7,363 nt of DNA from an uncultured Eubacteriales bacterium (GTDB lineage Bacteria; Bacillota; Clostridia; Oscillospirales; Acutalibacteraceae): contig CAKUZC010000048.1 in assembly GCA_934718145.1 (NCBI GenBank), forward strand, positions 1-7,363, given 5' to 3'. A program made the position numbers and the translations under genes. A model generated the notes under the pieces. The model did no database searches. It was not told the origin of the DNA and was given only the letters and a program-made list of their open reading frames with translations. Shown one piece after another: positions 1 to 4,245 of this stretch. The first letter of the stretch is position 1. Each line of letters opens with the position of its first letter.

Positions 1-443
1 AATTTTTTAGCATAGTTTAAGGTGTAGTACGTTCCACCTCTTTTCCTTCCATCCCATGCAGCTATAACAAAATTTGAGTTGTCCACCATAAATCTATTGC
101 GCTTAAGCATACACTCTTTTTCGTATTCTTTTGATATGTATATAACTTTATCGGCTTGATTTTTTATATATTCATAAATAGTTTTATCTTTGTAATTCCA
201 TTTGTCTGCTTGATCTTCACAAGGAATTGCAAGGATTAATTTTATTTGTGGATAATCTTTTTTCAAATCTAATACAGTTTGTGCCGCCAAAGTATCAAAC
301 CCTAATGCTCCTCCAACTATAAAATATGTTACACCTTGTGTTATAAGTTTTCGGATTTCAATTGCAATATTTTGTTTTATAAGAGGTATTATATTTTTCT
401 TTATTATTCTGTGTCCTGTAAAGCAACAAATTTGTTGTTTCAA
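1..443 (-). CDS. SLOG family (DUF1273/YoqJ-like) protein, C-terminus cut off by window edge
   Basis: The 147 visible residues read as a Rossmann-like SLOG protein of the DUF1273 group, whose members are thought to bind nucleotides or nucleotide-derived ligands. Visible motifs are FTGHR (residues 8-12), GGALGFDTLAA (44-54, glycine-rich loop), the LAIPCEDQADKW stretch (71-82), RNRFMVD (115-121) and GGTYYT (136-141), in the order typical of the family. The start is TTG at 443-441: an AGGAG Shine-Dalgarno lies 7 nt upstream at 455-451, and no ATG lies in frame near the conserved N-terminus. Family members are usually about 170-190 residues, so only the last part is missing. It diverges from the HTH gene at 551 and shares a 107-nt intergenic region with an operator-like palindrome. 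Such genes occur often in phages and conjugative elements; the exact role is unknown. Family assignment is fairly secure, function is not. Confidence 0.85.
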   Translation of the reverse strand, partial: MKQQICCFTGHRIIKKNIIPLIKQNIAIEIRKLITQGVTYFIVGGALGFDTLAAQTVLDLKKDYPQIKLILAIPCEDQADKWNYKDKTIYEYIKNQADKVIYISKEYEKECMLKRNRFMVDNSNFVIAAWDGRKRGGTYYTLNYAKK

Positions 444-504
444 GTTTAATCTCCTAGTTTTTAAAAATGTTAACTGTACAACGTTAATACTGCTCTAAAA
501 ATAA

Positions 505-527
505 CATACTGTTTATATAACGGTATG
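505..527. promoter_or_regulatory. Operator-like inverted repeat between divergent genes
   Basis: CATAC-n-GTT, five AT-rich bases, then AAC-n-GTATG form a near-perfect 23-bp inverted repeat with 8 of 11 half-site positions matching. It lies 23 bp before the HTH gene at 551 and about 60 bp before the start of the minus-strand SLOG gene. A smaller repeat, TTAAC (469-473) with GTTAA (482-486), lies beside it. The position suits an operator for the neighbouring HTH protein that controls both directions. No clear sigma-A promoter could be assigned on either strand here. Confidence 0.45.
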
Positions 528-550
528 CAGTTAAATGGGAGGAAGTATTT

Positions 551-796
551 ATGACGTATGTACAAGTTATTTCAAAGCGTATAAAACAACTTTGTGAAAA
601 AAGAGGACTAACCATTAATGGACTTTCAACATTTTCTGGATTACGCCAGTCTACAGTTGATGGAATTGTAAAATGTATAACTAAGAATCCAACATTGAGA
701 ACTTTACATAAGATATCGACTGGTTTTCATATGACCATTTCTGAATTTTTAGATTTTCCAGAAATGAATGAAACGTTTTTTGAAGATGAAGAATAA
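551..796 (+). CDS. Small XRE-type helix-turn-helix regulator (81 aa)
   Basis: The protein is essentially one HTH domain (about residues 4-68). The helix-turn-helix is near residues 21-41 (TINGLSTFSG, then RQSTVDGIV) and is followed by the TLRTLHKISTGFHMTISEFLDF helices typical of Cro/C1-type proteins. A short acidic tail ends in FFEDEE. It should act in the cytoplasm as a dimeric repressor or Cro-like switch protein. ATG at 551 has a strong GGGAGG 8 nt upstream (537-542). It is the first of six small DNA-binding protein genes and diverges from the SLOG gene. The inverted repeat at 505-527 is its likely operator. No sensor or peptidase domain is present, so control by a partner protein or by autoregulation is more likely than by a ligand. 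The class is secure; its target is inferred. Confidence 0.9.
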   Translation: MTYVQVISKRIKQLCEKRGLTINGLSTFSGLRQSTVDGIVKCITKNPTLRTLHKISTGFHMTISEFLDFPEMNETFFEDEE

Positions 797-832
797 TCCA
801 GATCACAGTTTTATATTTATTTTATATCACTT

Positions 833-860
833 TTGTATCACAATAATACTATTTTTTAAT
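833..860 (+). promoter_or_regulatory. Possible sigma-A promoter for the RHH gene at 900
   Basis: TTGTAT (833-838) and TTTAAT (855-860) are separated by 16 bp and would start transcription near 867. Two TATCAC copies (825-830 and 836-841), 11 bp apart, flank and overlap the -35 box and could be repressor half-sites. The match is moderate. Confidence 0.3.
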
Positions 861-899
861 CATTTATGCAAGTCTAAAATATTATTGAGGTGATAAAAG

Positions 900-1103
900 C
901 TGAGTAAATTTATAATTACGCCAAGAGATAATGAAAGTGTGCAAATGTCAATTAGAATAGAAAAAAGAATCCAAGAGGGCTTTGATGATTTAGCTAAACA
1001 AAGCGGAAGAACACGAAACGAACTAATAAACCTTGCATTGGACTTTGCACTTAGAAATGCAGAGGTAATGTTTGATAAAGATGAGAAATTGAACACTAAA
1101 TAA
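900..1103 (+). CDS. Ribbon-helix-helix (CopG/Arc-type) DNA-binding protein, CTG start
   Basis: This 67-residue protein has one RHH fold: a short strand (VQMSIRI, residues 14-20), helix A (EKRIQEGFDDLAKQSG), a turn, and helix B (TRNELINLALDFALRNA, about 38-54). RHH proteins dimerise through the strand and insert it in the major groove; they serve as repressors of plasmid, phage and toxin-antitoxin genes. The frame is closed by TGA and TAA at 891-896, just before 900. A strong GAGGTGA (887-893) lies 6 nt before CTG at 900. The first ATG (945) has no ribosome site and would cut into the strand, so CTG is the best start. An opposite-strand reading frame at 860-1144 is a shadow. No toxin partner is adjacent. 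The fold is well supported; the unusual start is inferred from spacing. Confidence 0.75.
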   Translation: MSKFIITPRDNESVQMSIRIEKRIQEGFDDLAKQSGRTRNELINLALDFALRNAEVMFDKDEKLNTK

Positions 1104-1187
1104 ATTTTTGACATAAGTAATCGGACTATTGGTTTAAATAACATTTTTTGAACTATCTAAAAAATGCAAATTTAGGATAATATTGAG

Positions 1188-1529
1188 GTGGCCAGGATAA
1201 GTAATTTTAATAAAGAAGTAGGCATTAGGGTAGGCCAACTAAGAGAGCGCAGAAAACTAACTCGTGAAAAATTAGGTGAATTATCACATATAAGTGATCG
1301 ATTCATTTATGATATAGAAACTGGCCAAAAAGGAATGTCGGCTGAAACACTATATAATATAGCTAAAGCATTGAATGTGACATCTGATTATATACTGTTT
1401 GGCTCGGAGTCAGGTGAAAATAATTTCAGTGATACAATTAAAGTTTTATCGAGATTAAGCAAACAAGATCAAGATTCCATAGAGAAAATTATTGTAGAAA
1501 TATGCTCCATGCTTTCTAATGAAAGTTGA
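1188..1529 (+). CDS. XRE-family repressor with C-terminal helical tail (113 aa)
   Basis: Residues 12-72 form a classic Cro/C1-type HTH domain (VGQLRERRKLTREKLGEL, then SDRFIYDIETGQKG, then ETLYNIAKALNVTSDYILFG). A linker follows, then a C-terminal amphipathic helix pair (LSRLSKQDQDSIEKIIVEI), a likely dimerisation tail. Clostridial element repressors of this type bind their own control region. The chosen start is GTG at 1188, with AGGA (1174-1177) 10 nt upstream. That GTG itself lies inside a better ribosome site, GAGGTGG (1185-1191), whose natural start position would be an ATA at 1197, so the first three residues are uncertain. Upstream TTGACA (1108-1113) is a perfect -35 box, but its best -10 (TTTAAA, 1133-1138) is 19 bp away; TTGAAC (1148-1153) with TAGGAT (1173-1178) is an alternative. 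The C-terminal part resembles that of the protein at 1920. Confidence 0.88.
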   Translation: MARISNFNKEVGIRVGQLRERRKLTREKLGELSHISDRFIYDIETGQKGMSAETLYNIAKALNVTSDYILFGSESGENNFSDTIKVLSRLSKQDQDSIEKIIVEICSMLSNES

Positions 1530-1571
1530 TTGTATATAAAATCTAATTATTACGTTAAAACAAAAAACTTA

Positions 1572-1580
1572 TGATATATT
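1572..1580 (+). promoter_or_regulatory. Extended -10 promoter for the RHH gene at 1595
   Basis: TGA-TATATT matches the extended -10 pattern TGn-TATAAT with one change, and only weak -35 candidates lie upstream (TTATTA at 1547-1552). Transcription would start near 1587, leaving a leader of about 8 nt before ATG 1595. The 13 bases TATGATATATTAG (1570-1582) recur identically at 1896-1908, before the next HTH gene. Confidence 0.45.
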
Positions 1581-1594
1581 AGGATAAACAAAAA

Positions 1595-1783
1595 ATGTTT
1601 AAAATTGAAAATGAATTTAAAAACGCGAATATTTCAAGAACAATCAGATTTACTGATGCTTTATTCGAGAAGTTAAATAAAGTAGCTGCTGAGAATGGTA
1701 TATCTTTCAATTTACTTGTTCTTCAATGTTGCAAATATGCTTTGGAAAATATGGAAACTAAGGTTGAGGGCGAAAATTTATAA
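1595..1783 (+). CDS. Ribbon-helix-helix (Arc-like) DNA-binding protein (62 aa)
   Basis: After a 12-residue N-terminal arm comes a strand, ISRTIRF (13-19), then helix A (DALFEKLNKVAAENG, 21-35) and helix B (SFNLLVLQCCKYALENM, 37-53): the RHH pattern, with the alternating polar/hydrophobic strand that reads DNA. It should form a dimer and repress a promoter nearby. The ATG at 1595 has AGGAT (1581-1585) 9 nt upstream, but the predicted transcription start lies about 8 nt before the ATG, so the message may be nearly leaderless. It is followed after about 136 nt by an XRE gene, which repeats the RHH-then-HTH order seen at 900/1188. Its sequence is too different from the RHH protein at 900 to call a recent duplication. 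No toxin gene is adjacent. Confidence 0.8.
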   Translation: MFKIENEFKNANISRTIRFTDALFEKLNKVAAENGISFNLLVLQCCKYALENMETKVEGENL

Positions 1784-1836
1784 ACATTTTCTTTTGGGTT
1801 TCCTCCCTAAACTTATAATGAAAGTATATATTTATT

Positions 1837-1935
1837 AACGCTTATAGTCAAGATAAAAACGCTTATATCTCGTTTAAGTAGGGAAACAAAATACCTATGA
1901 TATATTAGAGGTGATGAATGTGAACTATAAGCGTT
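1837..1935. repeat. Three copies of AACGCTTATA around the promoter of the XRE gene at 1920
   Basis: Identical 10-bp copies lie at 1837-1846 and 1858-1867 (direct, 21 bp apart, two DNA turns). A third, inverted, lies at 1926-1935 inside codons 3-6 of the gene. The match extends past the core in two of them (AACGCTTATAGTC and, read inverted, AACGCTTATAGTT). Two sites upstream of the promoter and one downstream of it form a layout that suits cooperative or looping autorepression. Confidence 0.6.
1893..1912 (+). promoter_or_regulatory. Near-palindrome covering the -10 box and ribosome site of the XRE gene at 1920
   Basis: ACCT (1893-1896) pairs with AGGT (1909-1912), and 8 of 10 half-site positions match overall. 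Inside lies an extended -10, TGA-TATATT (1898-1906); a weak -35, TTTAAG (1873-1878), is 17 bp before TATGAT. The right arm is part of GAGGTGA (1908-1914), the ribosome site. A protein bound here would block RNA polymerase directly. Confidence 0.5.
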
Positions 1936-2243
1936 TAGGGGAAAAAATAAAAAAAGAACGACTGATAAATAAGTTAACGCAAGCAAAGTTAGCTGAGAAA
2001 GTTGGAATTTCTCCCACTTTCTTAGGGCAAATAGAACGAGGAGAAAAAATTCCAAGTTTAGAAACTGTTGTGAATATAGCTGTGACACTAAATGTAACTA
2101 TAGATGGACTTTTGTTCGAGACTGAATTATCTAATTCAATAATTATTTCGGAGTTGTCATTGGCCTTATCCAAAATTAGTAATAGTGAGAAGTTACTTTT
2201 AATTGATATAATCAGATGTTTTTTAAATCGAGCTTTGAACTAA
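1920..2243 (+). CDS. XRE-family repressor with C-terminal helical tail (107 aa)
   Basis: The HTH domain occupies residues 5-66 (RLGEKIKKERLINKLTQ, AKLAEKVGISPTFLGQIERG, SLETVVNIAVTLNVTIDGLLF), a textbook Cro/C1 pattern with recognition helix near SPTFLGQIE. A C-terminal helical tail (ALSKISNSEKLLLIDIIRCFL, about 82-102) is the likely dimer interface and resembles the tail of the protein at 1188. GTG at 1920 is chosen because GAGGTGA (1908-1914) sits 5 nt before it and the protein then begins MNYKRLGEK, as many such repressors do. GTG 1911 and ATG 1914 lie in frame but overlap the ribosome site. It is followed by a clean terminator (2252-2274), so the message ends here. Three AACGCTTATA copies and a palindrome over the -10 make this the best candidate for the element's autoregulated main repressor. 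Confidence 0.9.
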   Translation: MNYKRLGEKIKKERLINKLTQAKLAEKVGISPTFLGQIERGEKIPSLETVVNIAVTLNVTIDGLLFETELSNSIIISELSLALSKISNSEKLLLIDIIRCFLNRALN

Positions 2244-2251
2244 AATTTCAC

Positions 2252-2274
2252 TCCCTTGTTGAAGGGATTTTTTT
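2252..2274 (+). terminator. Intrinsic terminator after the XRE gene at 1920
   Basis: A perfect 6-bp stem, TCCCTT (2252-2257) and AAGGGA (2262-2267), with loop GTTG is followed by seven T. It lies 9 nt after the TAA of the XRE gene. Confidence 0.85.
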
Positions 2275-2329
2275 AATGTCCAACCAAATACTAAAGTTAA
2301 AAATAAGCATATATCATGTATTACTTATG

Positions 2330-2354
2330 TAATTATAGGTTACACCTATAATTA
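2330..2354. promoter_or_regulatory. Perfect 11-bp-arm inverted repeat (operator candidate)
   Basis: TAATTATAGGT (2330-2340) and ACCTATAATTA (2344-2354) are exact inverted copies separated by TAC. No T run follows, so this is not a terminator. It lies about 65 bp before the HTH gene at 2419 in an otherwise empty AT-rich gap. A dimeric HTH protein is the most likely ligand. Confidence 0.6.
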
Positions 2355-2386
2355 TCTATATTATAGAATGTTCTTCAAGTGTATTC

Positions 2387-2414
2387 AATACCCTAAAATA
2401 TAATAAGGGGTATT
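2387..2414 (+). promoter_or_regulatory. Inverted repeat enclosing the -10 box and ribosome site of the HTH gene at 2419
   Basis: AATACCC (2387-2393) and GGGTATT (2408-2414) are perfect 7-bp arms around a consensus -10, TATAAT (2399-2404), and the ribosome site AAGGGG (2405-2410). No good -35 is visible (TTCAAG, 2374-2379, is the nearest), so an activator may be needed. Start of transcription would be near 2411, about 8 nt before ATG. Because the left arm lies upstream of that start, this is better read as a DNA operator than an RNA hairpin. Confidence 0.5.
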
Positions 2415-2418
2415 TTTT

Positions 2419-2670
2419 ATGAATAAAATTGATAAAAATCGCTATATCCAAATTGGATTAAAAATTGCATATTACCGAAAATTAAATGGTATGACTCAAG
2501 AGAACCTGGCAGAAAAGGCAGGAATAAGTCCTGGGTATTTATCTCAAGTTGAAACGCCAAGTTTTATACAACCGATTTCACTAAAAACACTTTTTGCTTT
2601 TGCAGATATTTTTAAAATTCCACCGTATAAACTTTTAGAATTTGAAGATGAAATTAAATATGATGAATAA
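2419..2670 (+). CDS. Small XRE-type helix-turn-helix regulator (83 aa)
   Basis: A single Cro/C1-type HTH domain spans residues 10-74 (IQIGLKIAYYRKLNGMTQENLAEKAG in two helices, SPGYLSQVE as recognition helix, then SLKTLFAFADIFKIPPYKLLEFED). No effector domain is present. The ETPSFIQPIS loop after the recognition helix is as in several clostridial stand-alone HTH proteins. ATG 2419 has AAGGGG 8 nt upstream. It sits alone between two terminators, so it is monocistronic, and it converges on the membrane regulator gene at 2776-3954. Two separate inverted repeats precede it (2330-2354 and 2387-2414), the second over its own -10. It is a likely autoregulated Cro-like or repressor protein; its target is unknown. 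Confidence 0.9.
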   Translation: MNKIDKNRYIQIGLKIAYYRKLNGMTQENLAEKAGISPGYLSQVETPSFIQPISLKTLFAFADIFKIPPYKLLEFEDEIKYDE

Positions 2671-2721
2671 CGGTTTAAATTTTTTAAATATACACAATAT
2701 TCAGTATTAGCAGATAATTAT

Positions 2722-2770
2722 AAAGACCACTCAAAAAGGAATGATCCTATTCGGGTGGTCTTTTTGTTTT
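2722..2770 (+). terminator. Intrinsic terminator between convergent genes
   Basis: AAAGACCAC (2722-2730) pairs with GTGGTCTTT (2755-2763); a small inner hairpin, AGGA/TCCT (2737-2748), fills the loop. T-rich sequence follows on the plus strand. Read on the minus strand the stem is the same but the T tail is short, so it should end the HTH message well and the minus-strand message less well. Confidence 0.85.
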
Positions 2771-2775
2771 TGATT

Positions 2776-3954
2776 TTATGTATCTATGAAATATTTTTTG
2801 ATAAAAGAGATATTGATCTTTTCTGTGTTTATTTCAACTTTATGATCTTCTCTATACTTGTTAACGAGGTATAGTATAAATTCCTTAGGGGTAGGTGCGC
2901 CATTTTTCTCAGAGATTGGTCCATGATAATTTTGTTCTATGGCCTTAAGTATTTTGGGATCACGAGAACTCCAATGATTTTTGAGCAAGTTGCTTATATT
3001 CATTTCCACACTTTTAGGCTGTAGTCCTAAGATTTCTCCTGTATGAGAATAAATGTCGGATATTATATTAACTTGTTCTGGATGTTCTTCTTGATTAACC
3101 AAGACATCGCAGTGTACCAATTGTCTTGCTTTTTTATCTTCTGTGTCAATTCCTATCATATATAGTTCATGCCGGAAATATTTCACTTGTGAGTTTAATT
3201 TTTGTGATTCGAAAATCAATCCTACATAACCCATGCCTTTTTTGAGTTTTGCTTCCTCTATTGCCGGGTTTATTTTCTTTTTATAGAAATCTTCAATTGC
3301 TTCTACAAAAGTTTTCGAAGAAAAAATAAATGTAAGAGTTAATATTATAAAGGATACAAATATAACAGATAAAACACCATGAAATTCATTCGAAATGGTG
3401 TATTTGATGTGATACTTTAAGAAAACGATTACTCCTAAAGCGATAATAAAAAATATAGGAAAAACTATATGGTTTGCAAGCTTGCATACTGATTTTAAAT
3501 TTATTCTATCAAATTTATAGATTAGTAAAATAGTTAAAACGTACAATAAGAGAACTGCTGCTCTAAAAAATAACAAACTTGTATAGTTGGCATACTTAGC
3601 TTCGGGAAATTCGAAATATTTCCATATGCTTGAAACACTCTCAAAAATAATAAAGTGAGTATACTCAAGCATACATGCCATAAAAAGAGAATATGTAAAC
3701 ATTGTTTTCCATATTTTTATCTCGTTTTTTAAGAGTAAACACCCGAAAATAACTATAGCCGAAATGAACGTAATTATTGGACTATCAATTACAAAAATTT
3801 TAAATAAGGCAAGACAAATAGAATATAAAACTGATTGCATAATCGTAATTTTAAAAGGACGTTTTTTGGGATCATTAAATGTGGAAAAGGTAAATAATCC
3901 GCTTATTAAATACCTAATTATGCTAATTAATGTAATAAATATCAAAAAATTCAC
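2776..3954 (-). CDS. Multi-pass membrane protein with C-terminal Spo0A-like DNA-binding domain (putative membrane one-component receptor)
   Basis: The N-terminal 213 residues hold about seven hydrophobic spans (near 1-22, 36-56, 58-76, 82-106, 123-147, 159-183, 192-213), reminiscent of AgrC-type peptide sensors. A helical linker (214-257) follows, then a region (about 258-372) that I align by eye with the Spo0A C-terminal domain: HELYMIGID matches HEIGVP, then IYSHTGEILGL, the helix LQPKSVEMNISNLLK (311-325) against Spo0A's ASRVERAIRH helix, W328, and PTPKEFILYLVNKYREDHK (354-372) against PTNSEFIAMVADKLRLEHK. No histidine-kinase or receiver domain is present, so the protein may sense at the membrane and bind DNA itself. 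Several Spo0A helix arginines are replaced, so its DNA target may differ. GTG 3954 is used; TTG 3945, 5 nt after AGGGTGA (3957-3951), is a strong alternative. It lies 118 nt downstream of a Cys-rich peptide gene on the same strand. Confidence 0.82.
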   Translation of the reverse strand: MNFLIFITLISIIRYLISGLFTFSTFNDPKKRPFKITIMQSVLYSICLALFKIFVIDSPIITFISAIVIFGCLLLKNEIKIWKTMFTYSLFMACMLEYTHFIIFESVSSIWKYFEFPEAKYANYTSLLFFRAAVLLLYVLTILLIYKFDRINLKSVCKLANHIVFPIFFIIALGVIVFLKYHIKYTISNEFHGVLSVIFVSFIILTLTFIFSSKTFVEAIEDFYKKKINPAIEEAKLKKGMGYVGLIFESQKLNSQVKYFRHELYMIGIDTEDKKARQLVHCDVLVNQEEHPEQVNIISDIYSHTGEILGLQPKSVEMNISNLLKNHWSSRDPKILKAIEQNYHGPISEKNGAPTPKEFILYLVNKYREDHKVEINTEKINISFIKKYFIDT

Positions 3955-3981
3955 CCTATTTTACATAAGTTAATTAATTAG

Positions 3982-4010
3982 ATTATAAATAAAAAAATAA
4001 AAAAAAGACA
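3982..4010 (-). promoter_or_regulatory. Possible own promoter of the membrane regulator
   Basis: Read on the minus strand, a perfect TATAAT (3987-3982) lies 28 nt before the gene, with a poor -35 (TGTCTT, 4010-4005) at 17-bp spacing. A good -10 with a weak -35 fits an activator-dependent promoter. The Spo0A-box match at 4016-4023 lies just upstream, roughly 44 bp before the predicted start. Confidence 0.4.
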
Positions 4011-4047
4011 CATAATTCGACAAATTCGGATTTATGTATCTTTTTTT
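3999..4047 (-). terminator. Bidirectional intrinsic terminator between peptide gene and receptor gene
   Basis: AGACACATAA (4006-4015) pairs with TTATGTATCT (4032-4041) with one C-A mismatch, extended by A/T pairing on both sides. On the minus strand eight T follow the stem, then more T-rich sequence, placing it about 26 nt after the peptide gene. Partial read-through would give much peptide message and little receptor message. On the plus strand seven T also follow. Confidence 0.75.
4016..4023 (-). promoter_or_regulatory. Spo0A-box match in the terminator loop
   Basis: The minus strand reads TTGTCGAA, which contains the known Spo0A box TGTCGAA exactly; a degenerate copy (TTCGGA, 4025-4030 on the plus strand) starts 9 bp away in the same orientation. 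It sits just upstream of the possible receptor promoter. A 7-bp match can occur by chance; the position is what makes it notable. Confidence 0.4.
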
Positions 4048-4072
4048 ATAATATTATATGATTTTTTTGGTA

Positions 4073-4213
4073 TTAGTTATCCCATCCGTCTCCGTTGTGA
4101 GCACAACAGATGCAAGAACAAGCATTTGTTATATTTTTAAAAATATTAATTTTTGAAAATCCCCCAAATATAAATGCTAATGCCGCAAGTGTACTACATA
4201 CTTTTTTGAACAT
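4073..4213 (-). CDS. 46-residue Cys-rich secreted-peptide precursor (candidate signal peptide gene)
   Basis: ATG at 4213-4211 follows AGGAGG (4228-4223) by 9 nt, the strongest ribosome site on the minus strand. The N-terminus is MFKK plus a hydrophobic segment (STLAALAFIFGGF), like a signal or AgrD-type leader; a second Lys-containing stretch (KINIFKNITNA) leads to the C-terminal core CSCICCAHNGDGWDN (32-46) with cysteines at 32, 34, 36 and 37. Cleavage after Ala31 (Thr at -3) would release this 15-mer. It lacks the Pro-rich tail usual in AgrD peptides and no AgrB is in view, so processing is unknown. It lies directly upstream of the membrane regulator gene, with a terminator between. It may be the receptor's ligand, a quorum signal or a small bacteriocin-like peptide; I favour the ligand. 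The plus-strand frame opposite (from 4110) has no ribosome site. Confidence 0.75.
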   Translation of the reverse strand: MFKKVCSTLAALAFIFGGFSKINIFKNITNACSCICCAHNGDGWDN

Positions 4214-4245
4214 ATATTTTTACCTCCTGTTTATTTTGTATTTTC

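Noticed and set aside
860..1144. Minus-strand frame of 94 codons
   Set aside because: It is antisense to the RHH gene at 900-1103, has no ribosome site, and its translation is a low-complexity Ser/Leu/Ile mix typical of a shadow frame.
551..1783. Toxin-antitoxin pairs among the small regulators
   Set aside because: RHH and HTH proteins are common antitoxins, but no adjacent frame looks like a RelE, HicA, MazF, Fic or PIN toxin.
1813..2173. Two minus-strand frames opposite the XRE gene at 1920
   Set aside because: Both are antisense to a clear Cro/C1-type HTH domain and lack ribosome sites.
3764..3973. Plus-strand frame opposite the start of the membrane regulator
   Set aside because: No ribosome site and no recognisable pattern; the opposite strand codes for a convincing membrane segment.
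4073..4213. Calling the peptide a standard AgrD cyclic-lactone precursor
   Set aside because: The amphipathic leader is similar, but the core has four cysteines and there is no Pro/Glu-rich recognition tail or AgrB gene in view, so only a general signal-peptide reading is supported.
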